64,000 bases of DNA. It comes from Branchiostoma floridae (lineage: Eukaryota; Chordata; Leptocardii; Amphioxiformes; Branchiostomatidae). Location: the NCBI RefSeq assembly GCF_000003815.2, contig NC_049991.1, positions 8,409,921 to 8,473,920 on the forward strand, in the 5' to 3' direction. The notes beneath the pieces were generated by a model that was given only the letters and a program-made list of their open reading frames with translations, searched no databases and had not been told where the DNA came from. This document shows, piece by piece, positions 32,590 through 44,360 of the stretch (position 1 is its first letter; each line of letters begins with the position of its first letter). The position numbers and the translations under genes were made by a program.

Positions 32590-33250
32590 GTCTATGGCTG
32601 CTGCTGCTGTTGTTACCAGATGCTGTTCCTGTCTGTATTGCATGCTGGTACTGCCAGAGCTGGTGGTGATGCTGCTGATGCTGTAATTGATTTTCTAGTT
32701 TGCAGCTACTGTTACAATCATTGCTGTTGCTGCTTGCGATTCTCAGATTCTATCAGCACTACTGTTGCTACTGTAATAGTGCTGCTGTTGCTAGTGCTGT
32801 CACTGATTCTACGCTTCTGCTGCTTCTACTAGTGTTACTGATTGTACTTCCACTGATGCTGATGCAGCTGTTACCAGCACTTATATAACAGCACTGCTGT
32901 TGCTGCAACTGCTACTGCTGTTACAGGTTCTGTGCTTTTACTGGCACTGCTGCTTCTACGGCTGTTACCATAACTACAATGGCTGCTGTAAACAGCAATG
33001 CTGTTGCTGCAGCTAGCACTGCTGCTGTTGTTACTGCTGTTACCAGCACTGTTGTCCGAGTCTTCTGTTGTTGCTGCTTCTACTACTACTACCATTGTCT
33101 GCCGCCGGCTGTCATTCGTGCCACTGCCGTTGAACACGTTTCATTTACTTGAGCTCCTGTTGCTATTGCCTACTGTTGCCTCTGATTTTGACCCTACTAT
33201 TGCATCTAGACACCACTGCTGCTACTACTGCTGTTTTTATGCTGTAATAT
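32590..33250. repeat. Degenerate CTG/TTG trinucleotide tract
   Basis: About 660 bp built of CTG, TTG, GCT and TAC triplets in near-constant register (GCTGCTGTTGTTACTGCTG and similar). It gives Leu-, Ser/Asn- or Thr/Ala-rich frames depending on frame. Looks like an old expanded simple repeat rather than a gene. Confidence 0.8.
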
Positions 33251-33662
33251 GATTCTGTTACATACGCCCACTTAGAGATGACAGGCAAATGCATATATTT
33301 CTATAAGACTTCCATACAGTACTAATATGTGAAAATGATTCTATTTATAGCTCATTTAGCCATTTACATTTTTATCAAAGGTCATAATAATCACTGCATA
33401 TCTTCTACTCTGGTGCAACGATAAGAAAAGTAATCATGATGACAAATAAAACAGCATTGCTCTTTTGAAAGTCTGACACAGTTATATATTTTGGAATCTC
33501 AGGTACTATTATATCAAAGGGGTCCGCAAATCCTTCCATAACCAGCTATTGAGAAGCCCGACTAGCTGATGAGATGCATGATAAAGCCTTTTCCCCATTA
33601 CCCCGCGAATCTCAACTTTAATTGAGGTTCGAATAGCCGACGCCAAAGGTTAAGACCTCTTG

Positions 33663-33813
33663 GGGGCAAGCTGATGGCCTTAGGGAACAGTGAACATGCC
33701 TAGGCTGTAGTTGACCCTGTGGGAAGTCAGCGACTCCTGTAGGGCAGCCGTTGCCTCATCAGGTTCACTGTAGAGGTCATACAGCCGGTTTCTTGCTCGA
33801 AATTTAAATGTGC
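33663..33813 (-). repeat. 151-bp tandem duplication, copy 1 (open-frame derived)
   Basis: Begins GGGGCAAGCTGATGGCCTT. On the minus strand it reads YDLYSEPDEATAALQESLTS, then a TAA where copy 2 has GAA, then GHQLAP. It looks like a decayed copy of coding sequence. Confidence 0.8.
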
Positions 33814-33965
33814 GGGGCAAGCTGATGGCCTTCGGGAACAGTGAACATATCTAGGCGGTGGTTGACCCTCTGGGAAGTCAACGAGTCCTGTAGGGCAGCA
33901 TTTGTCTCATCAGGTTCACTGTAGAGGTCATAGCCCGTTTCTTGCTCGAAATTCAAATGTGCGGA
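33814..33965 (-). repeat. 151-bp tandem duplication, copy 2 (open-frame derived)
   Basis: Minus strand reads YDLYSEPDETNAALQDSLTS then RLDMFTVPEGHQLAP without a stop. The period (151) is not a multiple of three, so the two copies cannot form one continuous frame. The protein family is not recognised. Confidence 0.8.
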
Positions 33966-33987
33966 TGTTGACCTTACAGAACTGCTG

Positions 33988-34509
33988 TCATCGGCAACAT
34001 GCAGGACGAATTTTCGAACGCGTGGAATGGGTTTGAAAACTGCCTGGCCATGGAGCATTTTCCTTCATGAAAAGGCAAACTGAGGATGGTTTATAACCAT
34101 TTTCGCTATATTCTGGCAAGTACATTTTTTGTATACAATGGTGCCTTAATGTTAGTACAGTACAAGTTTTTGAGGCTGCACGGATATCGATGTTTTTTTT
34201 TTGCAATATCTGCTTGTCACAAGCGTCACGAAAGAAGCTGTGTACTGAGAGTACAACAGAGTGCGGCGTTCTTTTTGGCTGCGGTTTAGCTAGGGTGAAA
34301 GGCATCTTAAAAGTAGTTACAACATCATATATATGAGAAGTACTGGCTGTAGTCATTGTGAAAAGGTTAGGTGTGGCAGCTGCAGGTCGGCTAGTGTATA
34401 ACCAGCTGCTGCCGCGCTGTGTACCTGAGAAGCCGGTGAACAAACATGTGTTACGCCGAAGTGCAGATACACCAGCTATACATGCAGATACAGTTGCCAA
34501 CTTATTCAT
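33988..34509 (-). other. Unrecognised 173-codon open frame
   Basis: Begins MNKLATVSACIAGVSALRR and overlaps, in another frame, the frame of the 33.8-34.06 kb repeat. Composition is ordinary and no domain is recognised. Its length exceeds most chance frames here, but there is no supporting splice or promoter signal. Confidence 0.15.
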
Positions 34510-35819
34510 CAGCCTTAGGTACGTTGTCTGGATCCAAACTGGCTCGCAAAATTAGAACGCTACCTCCGTACCCTTTTTGGCAGGGCATCAGATTACGGGA
34601 AAAACCTCAACATCATCCTTTGTATGGCACGTGCCCAAACTGGCAGACAACAGATGGTCCGTCTGGTGGCAGCTTGTAACGGTCAGATTTTGAATGTTGG
34701 GTCAACGAGGTCAGACGCAATGATTGTGCAGTATCCTGGATGTCTATTGAGGAAATTTGACAATGCATACTGACATTGCCCGAAGTAGAAACAGTGTCAT
34801 GATCGCTGATTGGTGTATATAATTCAGCCAATGAAGACTCTTAAATCATCTACACTGCTAGAGATTCGTCCGTGGCTAGGTCATGTGACTCGTCATAAGC
34901 ATTGCTTGCTTTTGCTAATAGAGCATTCAACTTGCCACCAGGTTGCCGCAAGGATTAAAATATGGGTGTGGCGATTTTAGCGATCCTCCACACGCACGAA
35001 ACGTGAAGAATAAAGTGATGCCTGTTTCTTTCTGCTTCTTTCTTAACTTTCTTTCTCAAAGAATGAAAATGTATAATTGGAAAATTTCTAGGGCTGAATA
35101 AGAGACTACTTTGAATTTAGCAAACATTTTAGTTTGAAATGTTGAACAAAACTGCTTTGCTGTAACAAGCATACATCTCGTCATTATCAAATTAATTTTT
35201 CTTGGTTTTCATAGCTATCTTACTGTGCATTATCATGGAAAATTTGCATAAGATTCTACTTTTAGAGACGGTAGATTTGTACTATTTATTAGTTAGAAGT
35301 TACTGAAGTATCATCATTACATTCGCATCTGATGTTGGCAATGGTAGAAATATGAAATTCCGAACATCCCGTAGCCATTGCCATCATAAACAACAACATA
35401 TATGGTCAAACTTAAATGAGCTGGAAAAAAACTTGTAAAACATTTTCAGTGTAATTTACGATCCTCTTCCGTAAACACGTCCACAATTTTGGAAAATGTC
35501 TTTTTTTTTTTGAAAAATATCGATATACAGAAAACAAGAAAATGACTGCAGTGCGTTTGGTGGTGTATTATACTGATGGCTATTGGAGGATATATTTATG
35601 TCGAAACTAACCTTATATCCTCATTTTACACCATGCCCAAAACTGCCATAACATCAAACACAACTGCACATTTTGCAATAACACCTAATAGAAAGTAAAG
35701 GGATGGATTGTTAAGGAGGGACAATGCTGTAAATGGCATCTTAAGGATTCTTAATGTCGATAGCCAGTGTGTTGTAACAGAGATAGATTGGACAGTGAAT
35801 CGGACGTGAAGACTGCGGT

Positions 35820-37000
35820 ATTTTCAATATTGACTTTGTCACTTGTCATTTAGCTATACATTCGACTCTGTTTCATGGTATAAGCATCAGTGGTATTTGC
35901 AACGTTTATACAAGGAGGTTCAGTATAACATGATTGGCATAGGCAAAATGAAATATAGAAACGTTTATGATTATGTCTTCTAAGTATTGGTGATATTGCC
36001 TGTCATTTACTCTTTGGTTAGACATTTGCCTCTGTTACTTAGTATAAACCTCAATTGGCGGTTTTATATGCGTAGGTAGATTAAAAAAACGATTCAATAA
36101 AAATATATATAGTTTCGTATTAGTTTATGAAGCTTCGTATATTCTTCTATATATTTTGTAAAATTGACTTTGCCAGTTGATCTTTGGACTCTTACATAAT
36201 ACAAAGATAAGCGATATTCTACATCTTCATAAGAGGACCTAACACAATTCTTATATGCTATAAGTGTGTTATGTAACATTATTTCTTCTGAAATGTCACT
36301 TCATTTCTATCATGGTATCGCTAATATTAACTTTGGCTCTTTTCCATTGGGCAAACGTTTGATTCTATTATCTAATATAGAATTGCCATTTTGATACGAG
36401 GAACTTAGGTAATTTTGATTAAGTTACGTGCGGGCTAGTGTAGCTTTATGTTTCAAAACAAGTTTTAGCTTATTACATGTATGTAATCTGGCACTGTCTA
36501 TATTGATTGTCATTCATCATTTAGTTAGAAATATGGAAATGTTATAAATATGAGTGTTATTTGCCGGTTTTGTGCGAGAAGGTTGATTCTAACACGATTC
36601 TAGTTTAAAATGTAAAATAGCTACGTGTGGGTTTGTGTAATTTTGTGTCTTCTTCATAATCTGGTTTTGCGGATGTTGACTCTGTCACTTGGCGTTCGAG
36701 CAATCACTTTAGTCTGTTACATCAGAATGTAAGTAGTTGCCATTTGATAAGGGGAAGCGTCGTCTGCAGAATATGATCTTGTCTATATTGACCGTAAGTT
36801 CTTAAACAGGCATCTGCTTCTAAAACAAAAATCGATAAAATCCGGCGGTATTTGCTATTTAATAAGTGGAGCTCATATGATCCTAAAATAAAGTTACGTG
36901 TAGGTTTTTGTTTATCTTGTATGTTTATGTTGACTTTTTGTCCCTTATTTGAGTTAATCTTTGACTACACTATTTTTGACCCAACAAGCTTAGATCTAAA
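35820..37000. repeat. Degenerate ~165-175 bp tandem array
   Basis: Recurring block: (A)TATTGACTTTGTCAC, a TTAG region, CTCTGTTAC-TATAA, CGGT-TTTGC, ACACGATT, then AAGTTACGTG-GGGTTTGTG and TGTCTTC. Recognisable starts near 35829, 35992, 36160, 36322, 36497, 36671, 36781 and 36921. Units are diverged, two are short, and no frame is kept. Confidence 0.55.
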
Positions 37001-37818
37001 CAATTGAAATTAGAGTTGGCTTATATCCTTCAGTGTAACTGTTTGTTTTTTATTAACTGTATCCATCTTATTAATTCAAAAGATTTGGGCAAAACGTTGC
37101 AATAAGCGTATCATTATTATCAATATCATCATCATTATTCATATTAATAAGAGGACGTGTGATTATGCTTTGGTTCTTTATGACTTTGTGTCTTAAAGTC
37201 GTCAAACGGACTAATTGCCATCAGGATCTGAGGTAGTTTGCCACAATTGAAGAGGGATTCTTGATTGATCTTCTAAATTTTCCTTTTCATACGCCAAAGA
37301 TGTCCACAAATGTCACAATCTATTGGCAATCATACTTGATCACACGACTGGTTCCCACTCTACAGACGATTAACAAATTTATCTTATGATATGTGTACGA
37401 CCCGTGTACGATCCGACTCACATATCCACGGTAACTTTTCATGGTGAGAAATACTTAAATTGATTTTACAGACATCGTCTACAGATGTGTCTCTTAGCAT
37501 CTTCCAGCATAAGTTGTACATAACTTGAAATTGAATAAGCCGTCGTTATTACCATCCTCATCTCTGCTTTTACACCAGATGTATTTGGAGATATTCGTGT
37601 GTATTCATGTACATGTACATTTGGCAACTGGCAAAGATTAACCAGTGATGGCTGTACATATTGTCCAACACCACCATAAAACTTTTTCCCCAAGGGCGCC
37701 CCATGTACACATAGCTGATATGAAGATTTCTTCTAGACGAGACCTTCACGCTTAGGCTGCGGATAAGCAATGCGTGAGGCAGTCCCTGCAAATACTAAAC
37801 ATATCTTCCTCCGTACGC

Positions 37819-37826
37819 GCCTTGAC
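37819..37826 (+). repeat. Target-site duplication of foldback element, left
   Basis: GCCTTGAC immediately before the element; repeated at 39345-39352. Confidence 0.75.
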
Positions 37827-39344
37827 GGGTCTACCGAAAGTGCGAAAAGGAACGAAAAGGAACGAAAAGGAACGAAAAGGAACGAAAAGGAACGAAAAGG
37901 AACGAAAAGGAACGAAAAGGAACGAAAAGGAACGAAAAGGAACGAAAAGGAACGAAGTATGAAGCAAATTCAAATAAAATCGATGGAAATATTAGGAAAA
38001 CTGTGATCGGCAAATGCATTTTGCGGCTTGTTCCACGAAATTCCTATAGCAATGGTTCAATGGAGGAATGAATATTGATGAGACCTATCTATGCATATCT
38101 ATGTTCATGTACGTGTTAATGTGGTTATAACATTCCTTAGAATATCCATATTACATTTATATTATAAAATTTCACAAGAAGAAATGGATTATGTTGAGAA
38201 CGATTGCGCATATTTTATCATAAAAAGCCATGCTATGTGGATATAGTTGTTTAAAAAATGCAATGATAGCAAAGTTACAAGTATATGTATTGCACAATTT
38301 GTAAGAACTTGACCTTAGAGAAATTTAGGTCGAATGTTCGAACCCAGGGAAGTCGACGATCGGAAGTTCGAGCCCAGCATGTTGGGAATTATTCTTCCTT
38401 CCTTTTTTTTCACACTTTCATTAATATCAATACAACGCCTTAAATTTGTTTTGCAACCAGGACATCTAAACCCGGCATTGGGATTTTTTTATCATCAGCT
38501 AGGGCCTGATGTCGGTCGCAAGAGGCAGAAATTTATTTGTATTGAATATGACGGAAAATTGTTGACAGAAATTGTATTTCCCAATATCCTTTGCACAAAT
38601 TCCTCACGTTGGCACCTTTCTTCCCGCCAAAATGATGAATACTCATTGTACAACTTGATGAAATCTCTTTGGTACAATGTATATATGTCTCTCCTTTTAC
38701 AGCTTTTCTTTCGTTGTGAACGAGCGAGAAGATATGTCTCCAGTCTCCAGAAAACCATGTTGTTGGCCCTGTTGAAAGGAGCTGTCATGCTCGTGGGGCA
38801 GCAGTTTATTAGCATATCTTTCCTGACCGGATTTCGCGGGTCATTTGCATGCGGCGCTCCCCTCTAGGGAGAATAAAAGCCACCCAAATACAACAACAAC
38901 GTTACAATCTTGCCTCATCCTGAAAATGTATAATAATCGATATTCATCTACCACCCACTGAATTTTAGTCCTTACTTTCTTATCTCAGTTCCGTTTCTTT
39001 GTATTTCGCAGATCTTCAAAGAATAATTTAGCCACACAAAAACAACAGCCTGAAACATAAACAGCGCTGTAAAAATTTGATAATGTCAAATTCTCGGTAA
39101 AATAAAACACGTTTTATAGGCTTCTAACGCCCGCAGTACCGATTCCTTATATTCTCATTGATTTTATTTAAGTTTGCTTCATACTCCATTCCTTTTCGCT
39201 CCTTTTCGTTCCTTTTCGTTCCTTTTCGTTCCTTTTCGTTCCTTTTCGTTCCTTTTCGTTCCTTTTCGTTCCTTTTCGTTCCTTTTCGTTCCTTTTCGTT
39301 CCTTTTCGTTCCTTTTCGTTCCTTTTCGCACTTTCGGTACACCG
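37827..39344. mobile_element. Foldback-type DNA transposon, 1,518 bp, with subrepeat arms
   Basis: Ends GGGTCTACCGAAAGTGCG (left) and, reverse-complemented, CGGTGTACCGAAAGTGCG (right): 16 of 18 match. Each arm then carries a 10-bp tandem repeat, AACGAAAAGG at the left (ten units, 37851-37950) and CCTTTTCGTT at the right (twelve units, 39201-39320), followed by a matching inner part with GTATGAAGCAAA and AATAAAATC. Arms are about 180-200 bp. An 8-bp duplication GCCTTGAC flanks it. Long arms made of tandem subrepeats are the hallmark of foldback (FB/TU-like) elements; 8-bp duplications occur in hAT and a few other superfamilies. No transposase is recognised, so it is probably non-autonomous. 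Confidence 0.85.
38334..38867 (+). other. 177-codon open frame inside foldback element
   Basis: Starts MFEPREVDDRKFEPSML and contains hydrophobic stretches (PSFFFTLSLISI; LLLQLFF). No DDE or other transposase motif is seen. May be chance, or an unknown cargo frame. Confidence 0.15.
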
Positions 39345-39352
39345 GCCTTGAC
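39345..39352 (+). repeat. Target-site duplication of foldback element, right
   Basis: GCCTTGAC immediately after the element, identical to 37819-37826. Confidence 0.75.
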
Positions 39353-42300
39353 TGCATCCTCAAAAACCACATTGATGAGGCAGCACTTCCTGTAGTTGAA
39401 AAAAAGACCTCTCTCAGCATGAATGACATCTTTTCATGTAGTATTCGACAAAGGCAACCGGTCGGAAAGACTTGATTGGAATCGATCAGTTAGAAATGCC
39501 TTCCACACAGAGCTCGGCTAAAAACACCATTAGTGAGAAATGCACAGTACGCACTCCGCATGTTGAATTACGGTTTCAATTCACATCGACTTCACAAGCT
39601 CTCTTTCAGTGAAGCTGACCGTATGTCTGGACATGGCGGTGGAAAAGCTATTGAAATGGGCTAATTAGTGTTGTAAATGCCTTCATACATGCTTTCATTA
39701 CGCGATGTAAATGGTAGTCTTGAGTGGACGGCATATGGTGCACTCACACTCCAATACAGGGCCATAATTATTACACGGCATCTTCCTTTTCAAGTATAAC
39801 GGCTCCCGCTACTCTACTTATTACCCATCCTTGATGCCCACAAAAATGGACATTCCAAGTTCCTTGCAGTAAATCGAGTTTATCGCAAGCGATTCCCTAT
39901 AAGACTCGTATAACAGGAAGATAGTTTGGTAATTCTGTCACGAATCTTCAGGGCCATTAAGTTAAGTAGTTTTTCGAGGGTCGAACAAAGTCGTACCGCC
40001 CATCAGGAAAAATAGTATTGACGTCATTTACGGATGCTTGTCGCTTCAGAAGAACGTAATGTTCCGTACGTGGCTGGACCTGGCAAATCGGATCAACTTG
40101 CTTGGTTGGCTCTCTTTTTTTTCCATACTTACGGGCCAAGGAGATACATATAGCGACAACCTATTCGTTTACCCTGTCAACTTCCTCAAGACGTTTATGT
40201 TTTCGTTGCCGTGTGTTTGGGGTGTTTTTTTGTAGTCTCGAGTATATATATGTGCTTAACAAATCTATACGATATAACTAGGAAAGAAGCCGTGGATTGA
40301 TATGTATGATATTTACCTGTGCTAAGGATGTTTAGGGTTTATCTGACTTTATCTCTGTCTCTGTCTCTCTGTCTTTTCCTGGCTCTCTGTGTCTCTCTCT
40401 TTCTGCGCCTCTCTGTCTCTCTCTCCATCTCTCGTTCAATAGTGTTTATTCTTTCTAATCATAATTCCAAACCCATATTCACACATACACGCGTAAAACA
40501 AGCTATACAAACTGCTGAGTCTAGATGAAACATTGCTGAAGTCCAGATATCATCTTCATGATATTTAGATATCTGCAAACCAGTTTTCCCATTTCAGGGA
40601 GTGTCGATAGGTTCGCGAGATAGAGATATATAGTAGCCAAAGAGAGATATGGATATCTTTTTGCACTATGAATAGATCCTCACAGCAAAGTCAGGAGTAG
40701 TTTTGCTCAGCGTAGAGATATGGAGCGTGCACTCTTAACACTCAATGCGGTTTGGTTCGGGCATGCGCGCCTGCTTCTTAGGGTAACGTCCTCATCAGAA
40801 GATTTGATGACTTCCCATTTCCAGTTCGGCATCGCCCTTGCTCCATCGGTAGCCTGTGACGGGTTCCGAGCAGCGGGGTTTGGTGGCTGTACCTCGGTGT
40901 TATTTATCACAGGGTTCGGAGACAGGTCCTCCGGCTGTACCAACGTGTGCAGGGTGTTGAACGTGATGGTTTGGCATTTGGTATGACCTTGCTGTCGGTC
41001 GGCGTAACGTCTCCAAAACCATGTCTCAGGGAGATTGATGCCTGTTGATGGTGTTTGGTGATAGCGCCCTTGAGGCCCGGGCCCAACCGATCAAAGCACG
41101 ATTGAGTGAGTCCACTTGAAGTGACTGCATTGAGTCTTATACGTACACAAACACACATTTTTTCATATATTCTTCCGTTCAACTGAAAAAAAACAACACA
41201 CGGTAGCCACATCAAAATTTCACCACCGTTTTTAGACTACTTTCATTAAAGCTGCGACTGAAAATAACCTGATGTCGTTGTAAAATAACCAGTTTGATAT
41301 GGAGTTTACGAATAAGACATATATACATATCATTATCATCATCCGGGCGATGCATCGTTAACCAAGACGAAAGTTTATAGTCTGATGTTAGAAACAAATT
41401 AGTATAGATCATTGATTCCCAATCAAAATGGTCGTAATACAATAAACTACTTAGAGCTTCCTTACCACGCACACCTTGTATGTCTACTCGACATATTGAT
41501 ATGCGTTCTTCAAAAACACTATACATGCTAATTTTGCTTAATGTTCTTGAGATTGATAGTTCAGTTGGCAATCTGGTTGTGATGCGAAGCGTTCTTCTTT
41601 AGGGACAGTATTAGCAATAGGTATTATGAAGAATCTCGCATTGTGAAGTAAAAGTGCTTCCTTTTAGTCAATTCTACACTATGATTTTATCTAAACGCTA
41701 CAACTTTTCTTCTGTTTCTTCGATGTTTTGAACTTCATTAACTGAACATTTTATACGCGGTGGCGAAAACTGTTGTTAGGTAAATGAACTGAAACGTTCC
41801 ATCAAAGAGGCAGGCAACACGAGGCAACATATCAACCACCAGGCTTCGTTATTATTCACATCTAATATCAATAGAACAGACAGATGCTGACAACCATGTT
41901 GGTGTCACTATTTGTATTTAAATAGATCACTGCACAAGCGTACATAAATCTCTGTTTCCATCGTCCAGTTTTGAAGTGTTCCACTGGTATTTTTTCTTTG
42001 AGCTGTAATATTAGGCATTTCATATTTGAGAGGACCAGAAGATGCCTGAAAATTTAGAGCTACGATTCGTTAAATTGCAAATTTGGACACCAGCATGGCG
42101 GTAGACACACCGATGACGTTACGTTGAAAACGTTCTATTGCATGGCTGAAGCTGGCGGACGTAGCCTATCACCTACGTGCTGCTGGTTTTGATTTGATCA
42201 CAGTCTTCTTGAGTTCATCCGCAGCCCTTGCGAAGAGACACCGCCTCCGGCCACAAATATCCCACCTATGAGTAGTCAAATTACAGTCACCAGCGTTTGA

Positions 42301-42900
42301 AATCTACAACCATCCATTGCCAGAAGGACAGTGGTATTTGACACTACCTCGGCGTCTTGCATATTGCATTTTCCAGCCTTCACCACAGGCAACTGCATAT
42401 AACTGGTTTATTTTCTGCCATCGTAGAACATAATGCCTTTGAGAGACAAGCTGGCTCCATCTATATGCGCATCTGCTATTGGCATGCACCACAGGATCTT
42501 GTGTATTTTCATACTTATGTGTATCCTTACCGGAACGCAACACAGGTGACCTATCTAGTTTGAATGTTGAATGATTGAATGATTCATGGAACATTGCACG
42601 TCGTAAATGGGGAGGAGTGGAGAAGGAAGGAAAGGTCCAACTTCTCAGTGTCTAACCCTGTTGATCTGGCTGTGCGATAAAGACTTAATGATAACTACCG
42701 TCGGTTCAACGACAACGGGGAATAAAACAAAACGTGTACCTTGTATTTATTCGTTTTTTTTCTTTTCCCGTGAACTAAAGCATCAATTTTAGTGACACTA
42801 GCAGATCCGATTATCTTCATCTTACTGTGTATGAGCACCTCAGGCGTACTGGTTTACAACTCCTTTGTGCAAATTAAGGCTTAAATTACATTATGTATAC
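39353..42900. other. Intergenic, no gene recognised
   Basis: Holds a CT-rich simple repeat (about 40343-40435) and an unrecognised minus-strand open frame (40707-40943, Pro/Asn/Ser-rich, extendable a little upstream). No other supported feature. Confidence 0.4.
40343..40435. repeat. CT-rich (TCTCTG-type) simple repeat
   Basis: Imperfect run of CTCTGT and CTCTCT words. Confidence 0.8.
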
Positions 42901-42918
42901 AGTGCGTTAAGAGTAGCA

Positions 42919-43032
42919 GGTAAAAGGTTAGTCTCGGTCCGTGTATTCTAAGAAAGACTCTGTGCAGGTATTCTAAGAAAGACTCTGTGTAGGTAAAAGG
43001 TTAGACCCGGTCCTTGTATTCTAAGAAAGAGA
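42919..43032. repeat. Short local duplications, TATTCTAAGAAAGA
   Basis: TATTCTAAGAAAGACTCTGTG occurs twice and TATTCTAAGAAAGAG once; GGTAAAAGGTTAG and CGGTCC are also duplicated, giving interleaved units of about 30-70 bp. Confidence 0.8.
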
Positions 43033-43419
43033 TGAGGCCAATTACTGTATAGCCCACAAATTAATGTCAATCATCCTCGCGGCAATTCTTTGGTAAATTG
43101 GTAGATACTGTGCATCAAAGCTTACCACCATTAAGCTTAAGTTGTGCTTATAGATAAGCCTTTTCTTCTCTACCTGCTGATGTTCCCTGATCGTACATGT
43201 AGCCTGCATCGTGGATCACACTATTGTTGTAGGTGACGAGATCCCGCAGTGTCCCAAGCTGTCTGATGTGGAAATTAGCTGGCGTGGGAATATAGCCCCC
43301 AACAGAGCAATGGGGGCAGAAAGACCGCTCATGGTGCACATTTACTTTGATTGCTTCCGGCAAGCATGTTATGATTTTACTTGCGTCTGTTGGTTTGAGG
43401 ACCACGTCTACGTAACTGT

Positions 43420-44360
43420 TGATGTAGTACTTACCGGATATTGATAACGTCATGACCATCTATGGCATCTACTGCATCATGTTGGCGAATATGGGGAATA
43501 GCACTGGTCCCAGGACGCTGCCCTGTGGACTGCAGGACACCGTTGGCGACTGGGGATGGTTCAGAAAGGGCCATGCCATCTATTTACCTTGGTCAGGCTT
43601 GGTCTTTTTAAAATCAATTATACAACTGGACGACCATACTGAGGATCTGTGGTAGACAGCAGAGTTGAAGACCATAATAACAATAGCTTTTTCATGTTCA
43701 TGGTGTCAAACGCTTTGGCAAAATCAACAAACGTCGATATCTTGCTCAAGACCTTTTTGTGAAGTGTCCACCATGTCAAATCAGCATGGGTTATGTGGAC
43801 CCTGAAGCTACGCTTCCTCTTCAAGTCTTGTAGTTTATGCAGGTGGCAGTGGTCACTTGTCCAGTTCTGAACGACTCTTGCAGGGATAAAACGGAAATCA
43901 GTATGATACCATGATTGTTGGACTTCTCTGTCTNNNNNNNNNNNNNNNNNNNNNNNNNNNNNNNNNNNNNNNNNNNNNNNNNNNNNNNNNNNNNNNNNNN
44001 NNNNNNNNNNNNNNNNNNNNNNNNNNNNNNNNNNNNNNNNNNNNNNNNNNNNNNNNNNNNNNNNNNNNNNNNNNNNNNNNNNNNNNNNNNNNNNNNNNNN
44101 NNNNNNNNNNNNNNNNNNNNNNNNNNNNNNNNNNNNNNNNNNNNNNNNNNNNNNNNNNNNNNNNNNNNNNNNNNNNNNNNNNNNNNNNNNTGACAGCGGA
44201 CTGCCATTAAATAGAATTCTGAGGAGGTGGTGAATGTATTCTGAATATTCTGTTCTATCTTTAACTTTTCCCAGCTTCATGCAAAAATCATCTGTTGTGT
44301 AATACAGGGCGCAACTATTTCCAAAATACTTTCTCTGGCAAAACTTACCATGTATCAAGT
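43420..44360 (-). mobile_element. Degenerate LINE (non-LTR retrotransposon) with RT motifs
   Basis: On the minus strand two RT blocks lie in order and at a plausible distance: TFVDFAKAFDTMN (43696-43734) and SPQGSVLGPVLF (43478-43531), about 165 bp apart. They are in different frames and a stop follows the second block, so the copy is dead. The 5' part is interrupted by a 257-bp gap. CR1/L2/Jockey-like by motif, not resolved further. Confidence 0.75.
43934..44190. other. Assembly gap, 257 N
   Basis: Run of N within the LINE remnant. Confidence 1.

Noticed and set aside
32397-33252. Leucine-rich frames that look like membrane proteins
   Set aside because: Explained by the degenerate CTG/TTG triplet tract.
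38334-38360. tRNA-like B box (TTCGAACCC, TTCGAGCCC)
   Set aside because: No matching A box or cloverleaf around it.
37752-39475. Lys/Arg/Glu-rich (KRNEKERKG) and Phe/Ser-rich frames
   Set aside because: Produced by the 10-bp subrepeats of the foldback arms, not by a gene.
43618-44358. A 246-codon continuous reverse-transcriptase gene
   Set aside because: Continuity is across N and the second RT block is in another frame; only a dead LINE fragment is supported.
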